Origin: Candidatus Kouleothrix ribensis
Lineage (GTDB): Bacteria; Chloroflexota; Chloroflexia; Chloroflexales; Roseiflexaceae
DNA: 64,000 nucleotides
Reading direction: 5' to 3'
NCBI GenBank assembly: GCA_016722075.1
Contig: JADKGW010000001.1
Coordinates: forward strand, 2,356,001 to 2,420,000
Under the pieces are notes generated by a model. That model had not been told where the DNA came from. It saw only the letters and a list, made by a program, of their open reading frames with translations, and made no database searches. The position numbers and the translations under genes are program-made. This document shows positions 26,655 through 34,344 of the stretch, piece by piece (position 1 is the stretch's first letter; every line of letters starts with the position of its first letter).

Positions 26655-26818
26655 GATAGTTTTGAGTTTTGAATGTTGAATTAGGATTAGGGCTTACGCA
26701 ATGGTACTTGACTATCTTCGGTCTCGGGTTTTTGCGCGTCGCAACGCGCAAAAACCCGAGACAAGAATACTACTCCCTCCAACTCAAAACTCAGCACTCA
26801 AAACTCAAAATTTCAGCG
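26655..26818. repeat. nested repeat: word-repeat arms enclosing a variable-stem hairpin
   Basis: Outer arms are built from the word TTTTGAG/CTCAAAA: 'TAGTTTTGAGTTTTGAATG' near 26657 and 'AACTCAAAACTCAGCACTCA' near 26783. Between them lies a perfect hairpin with 19-bp arms (26721-26739 and 26744-26762). It carries the family flank 'ATGGTACTTGACTATCTTCG'. Both intergenic repeat families are therefore combined in one gap. Confidence 0.8.
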
Positions 26819-28078
26819 CTAGCGCAGCTCTTTGCTGCTGTAGCCCAGCAGGCGCCGCGCCACCACCAGGCGGTTGATCTGGCCGGTGCCCTCGTAGATG
26901 TCGTTGATGCGGGCGTCGCGCATCCACTTCTCGACCAGCAGCTTGCACGAGTAGCCCTCTGGCCCGAGCAGCTCGACGGCCTTCTGGGCGACGAAGTTGG
27001 CCACTGCGCCGGCCTTGACCTTGCACATCGAAGCTTCGAGCGTATTCTCTTCGCCGGCATCCATCTTGGCGGCGGCCCTGAGCACCAGCAGCCAGGCCGC
27101 GCGGTGCTGCGCCTCCATCTGCAGCAGATCGCGCTCGATCGCCGTCTGCTGATGCAGCGGCACGCCGTAGCGCACCTGTACGCCGCGATCCTTCAGGTAT
27201 TTGGCGGTGAACTCGAGCGCCGCGCGCGAGATGCCCATGGCGCCGGCGGCCACAGCCGGGCGGGTGGCATCGAACGTCTTCATCGCACCCTTGAAGCCCT
27301 TGGGTGCCCCTTCGCCTGCCGCCGGCCGGGCCACCTCGGCGCTGCCCAGAATGTTGTCGTAGGGGATGCGGCAATCCTGAAACACGATCGCGGCCGTGTC
27401 GGAGGCGCGGATGCCATGCTTGTGCTCGAGCTTCGACACCGTCATGCCAGGCGTGCCCGACTCGACCACGAACGGCTTCATGCCGGCGCGCCCGGCCGTG
27501 GTATCGATTGTGGCCCACACCACCACGAAGCCAGGCGACTCCTTGGCGGCCATCAGGCCGCTGGTGACAAAGATCTTCTCGCCGTTCAGAATCCAGTACT
27601 TGCCATCGTCCGACAGCCGGGCGTTCGTGCGGATCGCGGCGGTATCCGAGCCGGCCTGCGGCTCGGTCATGGCCATGGCGCCCCACTTTGGCTCGCCCTC
27701 GCCGAAGCGCTTGAGGAAGCGCTCTTTCTGCTCGGGCGTGCCGGTGGCCTCGACGGCCGCGCCGCCGAGCGCGCCGCCCGGTGTGCTGAGGTACAGGCCG
27801 GCGTCGCCCCACGAGAGCGCCTCGACCGTGTGGATCATCAGCAGGTTGCCGATGCGGGGCTTCTTCTCACCACTCGACGACGGCTTGTCGCCCGGCACCG
27901 ACAGCGTGCGGCCGCCCTGGGCGCGCACAGTCTGCCAGATCATATTGATATAATCCCACGGCCGCTCGCCCTCGTGCTCATCATAATAGCGTGCGACTGG
28001 GCGCATCACTTGTTCGCCAAGCATCGTCAGCAGCTGCACCTGGCGCTCAATCGGGGTTGGGAGTTCGAAGTCGATCAT
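26819..28078 (-). CDS. acyl-CoA dehydrogenase with canonical catalytic Glu
   Basis: A 419-residue FAD-dependent acyl-CoA dehydrogenase catalysing the first step of beta-oxidation. Visible motifs are 'AMTEPQAGSDTAAIRT' (flavin/substrate loop), 'FVTSGLMAA', 'AVELLGPEGYS' and the C-terminal 'INDIYEGTGQINRLV', whose Glu is the usual catalytic base. The ATG at 28078 is preferred because GGAG lies 8 nt upstream. It is downstream of another acyl-CoA dehydrogenase gene and an SCP2 gene on the same strand. The chain length used is not evident. Confidence 0.9.
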   Translation of the reverse strand: MIDFELPTPIERQVQLLTMLGEQVMRPVARYYDEHEGERPWDYINMIWQTVRAQGGRTLSVPGDKPSSSGEKKPRIGNLLMIHTVEALSWGDAGLYLSTPGGALGGAAVEATGTPEQKERFLKRFGEGEPKWGAMAMTEPQAGSDTAAIRTNARLSDDGKYWILNGEKIFVTSGLMAAKESPGFVVVWATIDTTAGRAGMKPFVVESGTPGMTVSKLEHKHGIRASDTAAIVFQDCRIPYDNILGSAEVARPAAGEGAPKGFKGAMKTFDATRPAVAAGAMGISRAALEFTAKYLKDRGVQVRYGVPLHQQTAIERDLLQMEAQHRAAWLLVLRAAAKMDAGEENTLEASMCKVKAGAVANFVAQKAVELLGPEGYSCKLLVEKWMRDARINDIYEGTGQINRLVVARRLLGYSSKELR

Positions 28079-28100
28079 CTCTATCACTCCATCGTTGCAA

Positions 28101-28200
28101 GGTTGCAGGTTGAAGGGTTGCAGGTTTACAAGTCATTAGTCGTGCTGTGGTGACCTCAATGCAAAACCTTCAAACCTTCCAACATTCAAACCTTCTAACC
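28101..28200. repeat. word-repeat hairpin ('GGTTGCAG / AACCTTC')
   Basis: A left arm near 28101-28127 ('GGTTGCAGGTTGAAGGGTTG') is mirrored by 28163-28200 ('AAACCTTCAAACCTTCCAAC'). The arms are imperfect because each is a run of a 7-10 nt word. The words are related to the 52530-52800 array. Confidence 0.65.
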
Positions 28201-29295
28201 CTAAATCATCGCCAGCCCGAGGAACGTCGTGAAGCCGCGGCCGTTGCGCAGCCAGCGCTCGACCGGGTGCTCGCGGATGTAGCCGTGGCCGCCCAGCACC
28301 TGCACGGCGCGATCGGTCACAAATAGGGTTGCATCGTCGGCATACTGCTTGGCCAGCGCGGCCGCGTGGCTTGCATCTTTGCCCTGATCGAGCAGCCAGG
28401 CCGCCTCCCAGGCCATGAGCCGCGCGGCATCGACCTCGATCGCCATCTCGGCGAGCATGAACGCGATTGCCTGGTACTGCGCAATCGGGCGCCCAAACGT
28501 CTCGCGCTGCTTGGCATAGTCGCGCGCATACTCGAACGCGCCGCGCGCCACGCCTACCGCCAGCCCGGCCAGGCCCACGCGCGAGTAGTTCAGCAGCAGG
28601 TCGACATTCGCGCCGGCGTCGCCGCCCAGCCGGGCATCGCGCGGCACGCGCACGTCGTCGAACTTGACCTCGTAGGTTGGCAGCGCGCGCAGGCCCATGT
28701 GCTTCTCGCGCTCGAGCACCGTCACGCCGCTGGTGCCCTTCTCGACGATGAACGCCTGGGTTGCGCCACCCTCGCGCGCATACACCAGCAGCACCTCGGC
28801 CTCGGCGGCCAGCGGCACGTAGGCCTTGTGGCCGTTCAGCACATAGCTGTTTTGCGCGCGCTCGGCGGTGGTGCTCAGCGTGTGTGCGCTAAAATCCCAG
28901 CGTGGCTCGATCAGCGCGGCGCTGGCTGGCATGAAATCGGCGTCGGTGAGCTTGGGCAGCCATTTCTTCTTCTGCTCGTCGGTGCCACAGTGCAGCACCG
29001 GAATGCCAAACAGGTTCGGCGTGAGCAGGTGCATAGCCATGGCTATGTCGCCATAGCCCAGCTCCTCGGCCGCCAGCACACCGGTCACGGCCGAGTGGGC
29101 ATCGCCGAAGCCGCCGAACTCCTCGGGGATTGCGCTCGGCAGCAGGCCTAGCTCCCAGCCGGTGGCGATGATCTCGGGCGGGGTCGTACCGCTCTCGTCG
29201 GCGTCGTGGGCGGCAGGGCGCACACGCTCAGCCGCATAGCGCCGCACCGTCTCGAGAATGAGCTGCTGCTCGTCGTTGGGCGTAAATGCAATCAT
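28201..29295 (-). CDS. acyl-CoA dehydrogenase homologue lacking the usual catalytic Glu
   Basis: A 364-residue acyl-CoA dehydrogenase fold. 'RPAAHDADESG', 'RETFGRPIAQYQAIAFMLAE' and 'AVQVLGGHGYIREHPVERWL' match the family. The C-terminus reads 'RNGRGFTTFLGLAMI' where 'IYEGT' is expected, so the usual base is missing. The alternative position used by isovaleryl-CoA dehydrogenase falls in 'LLNYSRVGLAG', also without Glu. It may be a catalytically altered subunit or use another base. The second of two ATGs (29295) is chosen because GAGGAG is then 6 nt upstream. Confidence 0.85.
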   Translation of the reverse strand: MIAFTPNDEQQLILETVRRYAAERVRPAAHDADESGTTPPEIIATGWELGLLPSAIPEEFGGFGDAHSAVTGVLAAEELGYGDIAMAMHLLTPNLFGIPVLHCGTDEQKKKWLPKLTDADFMPASAALIEPRWDFSAHTLSTTAERAQNSYVLNGHKAYVPLAAEAEVLLVYAREGGATQAFIVEKGTSGVTVLEREKHMGLRALPTYEVKFDDVRVPRDARLGGDAGANVDLLLNYSRVGLAGLAVGVARGAFEYARDYAKQRETFGRPIAQYQAIAFMLAEMAIEVDAARLMAWEAAWLLDQGKDASHAAALAKQYADDATLFVTDRAVQVLGGHGYIREHPVERWLRNGRGFTTFLGLAMI

Positions 29296-29327
29296 AGTCA
29301 TCTCCTCATCTTGACGTCCCGACTACC

Positions 29328-29370
29328 TGGCAAGATGACCGTACATCTTGCCATCTTGTCATCTTGTCAC
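29328..29370. repeat. word-repeat hairpin ('CATCTTGTCATCTTG')
   Basis: 'TGGCAAGATG' (29328-29337) is mirrored by 'CATCTTGCCA' (29344-29353), followed by direct copies of CATCTTGT up to the SCP2 stop codon. The word is shared with 21820-21868. Confidence 0.6.
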
Positions 29371-29918
29371 GAGGCTAGGGCGCCGATCTGCATCAGGAGT
29401 GGCAGGCTACCCTCGAACTTGAGTTTGCCGGTCAGGAAGGCCATCTGGCCATTCAGCTCGCCGCTCATCATTTCCTGGTAGTCGTCGTGGGTCATCATTA
29501 TCGTTAGCGCCGGCTCGGCCTGGTTCGCGAACACCATCGTGCAGTGCCACACGCTCTCGTCCGAGCGGGTCAGCGCCAGCTTCACAGTGCCTTTGAGGCC
29601 CTGCACAACCGTGACCTTGCCACGCTGCACGTAGTCGACGAACGAGGCAGTGTCGCCGCTGGCGGCAAACGAATGCCAATCGTCGTAGGCCATGATCACG
29701 CGCATATCGGGGGCTTCGATCTGGTCGCCTGGCATCACCTCGAGCTGGCCGCCGGCCGAGCGCAAGCTATAGACAGCCGCGCCGTCGCCGGTGACCTCGA
29801 ACACCGCGCTCATGGGCGGCTGAGCGACAACCTCGGCGGCAGCCGAGGCCAGCGCGCCGGCATACTGCTGCGGAATGGTCTGCGTGAAATACACGTCGGG
29901 GGTGCTGATCTCGGCCAT
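29367..29918 (-). CDS. SCP2 sterol-carrier-domain protein
   Basis: A 183-residue protein consisting mainly of an SCP2-like lipid-binding fold: 'AVFEVTGDGAAVYSLRS', 'DMRVIMAYDDWHSFAASG' and 'QMAFLTGKLKFEGSLPLLMQ' match the domain, the last being its typical C-terminal helix. Such proteins bind fatty acyl-CoA or other lipids. AGGAG precedes the ATG at 29918. It is the first gene of the beta-oxidation run that continues to fadA at 20625, so delivery of acyl chains to the two dehydrogenases is a reasonable inference. Confidence 0.85.
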   Translation of the reverse strand: MAEISTPDVYFTQTIPQQYAGALASAAAEVVAQPPMSAVFEVTGDGAAVYSLRSAGGQLEVMPGDQIEAPDMRVIMAYDDWHSFAASGDTASFVDYVQRGKVTVVQGLKGTVKLALTRSDESVWHCTMVFANQAEPALTIMMTHDDYQEMMSGELNGQMAFLTGKLKFEGSLPLLMQIGALAS

Positions 29919-30059
29919 GAGACGCTCCTTCTCTTACAGCGGCTGATGCGGTCGAGCGTATGTGTGCCGGCCCTGGCACTACGAAGATTGGTCGTTGCGG
30001 GAATGTGTGGCTGTGTACTGTACGCATTTGATCACGGCATGACGCAGTGTACCATGGCC

Positions 30060-30089
30060 ATGTTGCGAAAATGTTGCGGGGATGTTGCG
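30060..30089. promoter_or_regulatory. three 11-bp-spaced direct repeats upstream of the SCP2 gene
   Basis: ATGTTGCG occurs at 30060, 30071 and 30082, so each copy is about one helical turn from the next. This spacing puts all copies on one face of the DNA and suits cooperative binding of a regulator. The site is about 140 nt upstream of the SCP2 start and 95 nt beyond the stop of the MocR-type gene. Confidence 0.4.
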
Positions 30090-30184
30090 CGGGGCAGCCC
30101 GGCCAGGGCGGCCGTGTGGCGCCAGCCGGATGGGGGTGTGCCGGCGTTCTGATCGGCGCCGCACGATTGGCTACCGGCTCCTGT

Positions 30185-31681
30185 TCACTGCTGCAGCGCC
30201 AGCGCGAGCCGGCGCACGCCCTCGGCGATCTGGGCCGCGTCGAGCGCGGTGTAGCCCAGCAGCAGCCCACTGCGGCACGGCGCCTCGGCGACATAGCGCG
30301 AGAGTGCCGGCACCTCGAGCCCGAGCGCCGCCGCGCGCTTAGACACCGCCAGGTCGTCGTGCCGATCGGGCAGCCAGCCGACCAGGTGCATGCCCGCTTC
30401 GGCCGGGGCCAGCCCGAGCGCGCCGCCCAGCACGTGGCCGGCCACGCCGAGCAAGATCGCCTGGCGCTCGGCGTAGAGTGCGCGCATACGGCGAATATGC
30501 CGCGCAAAATGGCCGGCGCTGATGAAGTCGGCCATGGCGGCCTGCTCAACCGTGGGCGTGTGGCGATCGACCAGCGCCCGCGCGTTGGCAAACGCATCGA
30601 CCAGGTCGGGCGGCACGACCAGGTAGCCCAGCCGCAGTGCCGGGAACATCACCTTCGAGAACGTGCCGCTGTAGATCACACGCTCGGCGCGATCGAGCCC
30701 TTGCAGCGAGGCCAGCGGCCGGCCGGCGTAGCGATACTCGCTATCGTAGTCGTCTTCGAGCACCCACGCGCCGGCGCGCTCGGCCCACTCGAGCAGCGCC
30801 AGCCGCCGTGCCAGGCTCATCGTTACCCCCAGCGGGTATTGGTGCGAGGGCGTCACATACACCAGCCGGGCCGATGGCGCGCGCGCCGCGCCGGCATGTA
30901 TGTCAAGCCCTTCGTCATCAACCGGCACTGGCACGACGCGCGCGCCCGCGCCGATCAGCGCGCCGCGCGCACCGATATAGCCAGGGTCTTCGGCCCACAC
31001 GGTATCGCCCTCGTCGAGCAGCAGCCGCGCCACCAGGTCGAGCGCCTGCTGCGAGCCGCTGACAATCAGCACCTGCTGTGGATCGCAGCGCACCGCGCGC
31101 GCGGCCTGCAGGCAGCCGGCAATCGCCTGGCGCAGCGGCAGGTAGCCGGCCGGGTCGCCATAGCTCAGCAGCGTGCGTGGCGGCTGGCGCCAGTGCCGGT
31201 CGATAATGCGCCGCCAGGTGTCGTAGGGGAAGGCGTCGAAAGCCGGCTGCCCCGGCCGGAACGAGATCGCCGCCTGGGTCGCGGCGCGCGAGCTAACCAG
31301 ATCGGGATGCGCCGGCGCCACCGGCGTGGCCGCCAGCCGCTCGCCCCGGCGCGAGAGCGTGCGTTGGGGCGAGCGGGCCGCCGGCCGGCTGGCCAGGGTG
31401 CGGCCGGGCCGCGCCTGCAGCAGCTCTTCGGGCAAGGCCCGCGCCACATACGTGCCCGAGCCGACCTGGCCCTCGACATAGCCTTCGGCCAGCAGCTGCG
31501 CATAGGCGTCGAGCACGGTGTTGCGCGAGATCGCCAGCTCGTGCGCGAGCGCGCGCGTCGAGGGCAGCCGCGCGCCGCTGGGCAGCTGGCCGGCCAGGAT
31601 CGCCAGGCGCAGCGCGTCGTAGAGCTGGCGGTACATCGGCGCGGTGGCATGTGGATCCAGCGCGATCAGCCGGGTGAGCAT
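30185..31681 (-). CDS. MocR/GabR-type PLP-dependent transcriptional regulator
   Basis: A 498-residue fusion of an N-terminal GntR winged helix (about 12-80, 'PMYRQLYDALRLAILAG', 'RLPSTRALAHELAISRNTV') and a type I aminotransferase-like domain. Lys343 in 'IYSGTFSKVMFPALRLGY' is the expected PLP-binding Lys, and 'VWAEDPGYIGARGALI' is also conserved. Family members sense pyridoxal phosphate or amino compounds and control vitamin B6 or GABA genes. AGAAAGAGG precedes the ATG. It is divergent from a PNPOx-like gene across a 203-bp gap, the usual arrangement for a regulator and its target. Confidence 0.92.
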   Translation of the reverse strand: MLTRLIALDPHATAPMYRQLYDALRLAILAGQLPSGARLPSTRALAHELAISRNTVLDAYAQLLAEGYVEGQVGSGTYVARALPEELLQARPGRTLASRPAARSPQRTLSRRGERLAATPVAPAHPDLVSSRAATQAAISFRPGQPAFDAFPYDTWRRIIDRHWRQPPRTLLSYGDPAGYLPLRQAIAGCLQAARAVRCDPQQVLIVSGSQQALDLVARLLLDEGDTVWAEDPGYIGARGALIGAGARVVPVPVDDEGLDIHAGAARAPSARLVYVTPSHQYPLGVTMSLARRLALLEWAERAGAWVLEDDYDSEYRYAGRPLASLQGLDRAERVIYSGTFSKVMFPALRLGYLVVPPDLVDAFANARALVDRHTPTVEQAAMADFISAGHFARHIRRMRALYAERQAILLGVAGHVLGGALGLAPAEAGMHLVGWLPDRHDDLAVSKRAAALGLEVPALSRYVAEAPCRSGLLLGYTALDAAQIAEGVRRLALALQQ

Positions 31682-31737
31682 CGCGGGCCTCTTTCTGGTG
31701 TCGCAAATGGCCCCCCAACTATAGTCAAGATTGGCCC

Positions 31738-31765
31738 TTGAGTCAAACCATTTGTGTACTATGCT
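31738..31765 (+). promoter_or_regulatory. candidate promoter for the PNPOx-like gene in the divergent gap
   Basis: TTGAGT (31738-31743) and TATGCT (31760-31765) are 16 bp apart. 'AGTCAAGATTGGCCCTTGAG' and a following 'TCAAACC' give a repeated AGTCAA word, a possible operator for the MocR-type protein. Support is weak. Confidence 0.3.
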
Positions 31766-31884
31766 AAGCGCAACCTACACCATACAGCGCGTACGTAGTT
31801 GGCGCACGTCGGCCTGTGGCGGCAGGCGCCTGCGCGCTCATGGGGCACAATCGAGCAGCACGGCAACAGAAAGGATCTCCGATA

Positions 31885-32541
31885 GTGTCACAGCTCTTTC
31901 CAAAAACAGCCCGCAGCCGGGTGCGGCGCATGCCCGAGCGCGGCCACTACGACGCCGACACGATCTACCCGATCATCGACGAGGCACTGATCTGCCATGT
32001 TGGGTTCGTCGAAGCCGGGCAGCCGTTTGTCATCCCAACCCTACACGCGCGCCTGGGCGACACCATCTTACTGCACGGCGCGCGCGCCAGCCGCATGATC
32101 AAGCATGCCGAGGCCGGCGGCGAGCTGTGCATTACGATCACGCTGGTAGACGGGCTGGTACTGGCGCGCTCAGTGTTCCATCACTCGGTCAACTACCGCT
32201 CGGCGGTGATCTTCGGCCGCGGCAGCCCGATCGAAGGCGAGGCAGCCCAGCTGCAGGCGCTCGAGGCCTTCACCGAGCGGCTGATCCCCGGCCGCTGGGC
32301 CGAGGCGCGGCCGCCCAACCTGAATGAGCTACGCCAGACCGCGATCGTCGCGGTGGCGATCGAGAGCGCTAGCGCCAAGATCCGCAGCGGCCCGCCCAAG
32401 GACGACCAGGAAGACCTGGATCTGCCGCTCTGGGCCGGCGTGCTGCCGGTGACGCAGGCCTTCGGCCCGCCGCTGCCCGACCCACAGCTGCCGGCGGGGG
32501 TCGATTTGCCCGAGTACCTGCGGGGCTATCGGAGAGGTTAG
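31885..32541 (+). CDS. PNPOx-like FMN-binding split-barrel protein
   Basis: A 218-residue flavoprotein of the pyridoxamine-phosphate-oxidase-like superfamily, NimA-like branch. 'GHYDADTIYPIIDEALICHV' opens the barrel, 'LHGARASRMIKHAEAGGELC' is the FMN-phosphate region, and 'YRSAVIFGRG' is a typical core strand. The reaction is unknown; relatives reduce nitro compounds or bind flavin/B6. I chose a GTG at 31885 because AAGGAT lies 8 nt upstream. The divergent MocR-type regulator suggests control by a B6-related signal. Confidence 0.85.
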   Translation: MSQLFPKTARSRVRRMPERGHYDADTIYPIIDEALICHVGFVEAGQPFVIPTLHARLGDTILLHGARASRMIKHAEAGGELCITITLVDGLVLARSVFHHSVNYRSAVIFGRGSPIEGEAAQLQALEAFTERLIPGRWAEARPPNLNELRQTAIVAVAIESASAKIRSGPPKDDQEDLDLPLWAGVLPVTQAFGPPLPDPQLPAGVDLPEYLRGYRRG

Positions 32542-32631
32542 GGGCGTTCGGAAGACTGCTTGCTTCATCGGGGGGTGGCGAGCTACGCCAGCCGAACCCC
32601 ACCGCACACGTCCTGTTCTATCGAGGAGCCT

Positions 32632-32976
32632 ATGAACGCGTACGAGATCGAGCAGATCCAGGCGCAGCGGCGCCGCTCGGGCAAGCCTTACCTGGAGTTC
32701 TTACACGTGCCGGCACTCAGCGCCGGCCTGTACGAGCTGCCGGCCGGCGGGATCGACCGGCAGCAGCCGCACAGCGAAGACGAACTGTACTACGTGGTGA
32801 GCGGGCGCGGCCAGATCGCGGTGTCCGGCGAGAGCCGCCCGGTCGGGCCGGGCAGCCTGGTGTATGTGAAAGCCGGCGACGATCACCGCTTCCACGATAT
32901 TGCCGAAGACCTGTCGATCCTGGTGTTCTTCGCGCCAGCCGAATATAGCACTGTGCAGGGGAATGGCGCGCAGTGA
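32632..32976 (+). CDS. small cupin-domain protein
   Basis: A 114-residue single cupin. Motif 1 is 'PHSEDELYYVVSGRGQ' and motif 2 is 'GSLVYVKAGDDHRFHDI'. The second His of motif 1 is not at its usual place, but His and Glu ligands remain, so metal binding is plausible. Function cannot be assigned. GAGGAG lies 6 nt before the ATG, which excludes the upstream in-frame start at 32560. It follows the PNPOx-like gene by 90 nt on the same strand and may be co-transcribed. Confidence 0.82.
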   Translation: MNAYEIEQIQAQRRRSGKPYLEFLHVPALSAGLYELPAGGIDRQQPHSEDELYYVVSGRGQIAVSGESRPVGPGSLVYVKAGDDHRFHDIAEDLSILVFFAPAEYSTVQGNGAQ

Positions 32977-33045
32977 CGATCACAACCCGGCCGCTCGGGG
33001 CAGTGCCGATCGCCCTGCGGCGGCGCCTCGAGCGGCGCAGGCCGG

Positions 33046-34188
33046 CTATGCCGCAGCATGGCCGATAACGACCGCGTGTACCAGCGCGTCCGGCACGTCG
33101 TCGCACACAATCGCCTGGCCGATCGCGGTGGGCAACACCCAGCGCACGCGCCCGGCGCGCACCTTCTTATCGCGCAGTGTGCGCTCGATCAGATCCTCGC
33201 GATCCATCCCGGCCGGGATTGCGGTGGGTAGCCCATAGCTGTGCAGCAGGGCGCGCTGGCGCTCGAGCGCCTCGGCGCCCCACAGGCCCATGCGCTGGGC
33301 GATCTGCGCGGCCAGATCCATGCCGATCGCCACCGCCTCGCCGTGCAACAGGCTGCCGTAGCCGCCGGCGGCCTCGACCGCGTGGCCGAGCGTGTGGCCA
33401 TAGTTCAACAGCATGCGCTCGCCGATCTCGCGCTCATCGGCGTTCACCACATCAACCTTAACCTTCGCGGCCCGCCGAACAAGTTCGGCGAAGTTTTGAG
33501 TTTTGAGTTTTGAGTTTTGAGTTGCCGGAGACGCAGGTAACTCAGAACTCAGAACTTTGAACTCAGAACTTGCTGCTTCCAGCTGCTCGAACAGCCCAGC
33601 GTCCTTAATCACCCCATGCTTGATCACCTCGGCCCAGCCGGCGCGCAGCTCGCGCGGCGCGAGTGTGCCCAGCGTGTCGGTATCGCTGAGCACCAGCCGG
33701 GGCTGGTGGAACGCGCCGATCAGATTCTTGCCCAACGGATGATTCACGCCGGTCTTGCCGCCCAGCGCGCTATCGACCATCGCCAGCAGTGTGGTGGGCA
33801 GCTGCACCAGAGCGATACCGCGCAGCACCGTGGCAGCCACGAAGCCGGCCAGGTCGCCGACCACGCCGCCGCCGAGTGCCAGCACGGCATCGCGGCGCTC
33901 AACGCCGCCGCTGATCAGCCAGTCGTAGCAGCCCGCCACAGTCGCCAGATCTTTACTGGCCTCGCCAGATGGCACCACGTGGCTGCCGGTGCTAAAGCCG
34001 GCCGTGCGCAGTACACCCTCGAGCGCCGGCCCGTAGTGCGGGTATACCGCGCTATCGCTGACGAGCCAGAGCCGGCCGCGCAGGCCCAGCCCGGCCAGGT
34101 GCGCCGGCAGCGTGGGCAGCAGCCCCGGCCCAACCAGGATCGGGTAGCGGCCGGCGGGGGTCGTGATGGTGAGTGTTTCAGGTAGCAT
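33046..34188 (-). CDS. aroB: 3-dehydroquinate synthase with in-frame repeat insertion
   Basis: A 380-residue AroB, which converts DAHP to 3-dehydroquinate (second step of the shikimate pathway). 'ALGGGVVGDLAGFVAATVLR' and 'PTTLLAMVDSALGGKTGVN' are the NAD-binding and active-site motifs; the Zn ligands appear in 'GWAEVIKHG' and 'LLNYGHTLGHAVE'. Between 'LFEQLEAA' and 'FAELVRRAAKVK' the protein carries an extra Ser/Glu- then Lys/Gln-rich stretch of about 25 residues, encoded by a word-repeat hairpin. The frame is kept. The ATG at 34188 is chosen because the catalytic domain begins directly after it. aroK lies 156 nt upstream. Confidence 0.93.
   Translation of the reverse strand: MLPETLTITTPAGRYPILVGPGLLPTLPAHLAGLGLRGRLWLVSDSAVYPHYGPALEGVLRTAGFSTGSHVVPSGEASKDLATVAGCYDWLISGGVERRDAVLALGGGVVGDLAGFVAATVLRGIALVQLPTTLLAMVDSALGGKTGVNHPLGKNLIGAFHQPRLVLSDTDTLGTLAPRELRAGWAEVIKHGVIKDAGLFEQLEAASSEFKVLSSELPASPATQNSKLKTQNFAELVRRAAKVKVDVVNADEREIGERMLLNYGHTLGHAVEAAGGYGSLLHGEAVAIGMDLAAQIAQRMGLWGAEALERQRALLHSYGLPTAIPAGMDREDLIERTLRDKKVRAGRVRWVLPTAIGQAIVCDDVPDALVHAVVIGHAAA
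33490..33575. repeat. word-repeat hairpin inserted in frame within aroB
   Basis: The left arm (33491-33525) is four copies of TTTTGAG. The right arm (33536-33569) is copies of CTCAGAA. They can pair to a long imperfect hairpin. In the protein they read as Ser/Glu-rich and 'QNSKLKTQN' peptides. The same words flank the 26655-26818 element. Confidence 0.8.
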
Positions 34189-34344
34189 TGCGCGAAGTTT
34201 CCTTGCTATGTTGCATCGCCGCGCTAGACTAGCATAGCCAGGCGCATGAGGCAAATCGGCGAGCCGGCAGGCGGGACGCAGGTGAAAGCCTGCTCATCAC
34301 AATGGCACAGCTTCCGGCGCCTCGTACGTAAACGGAATCGCGTT

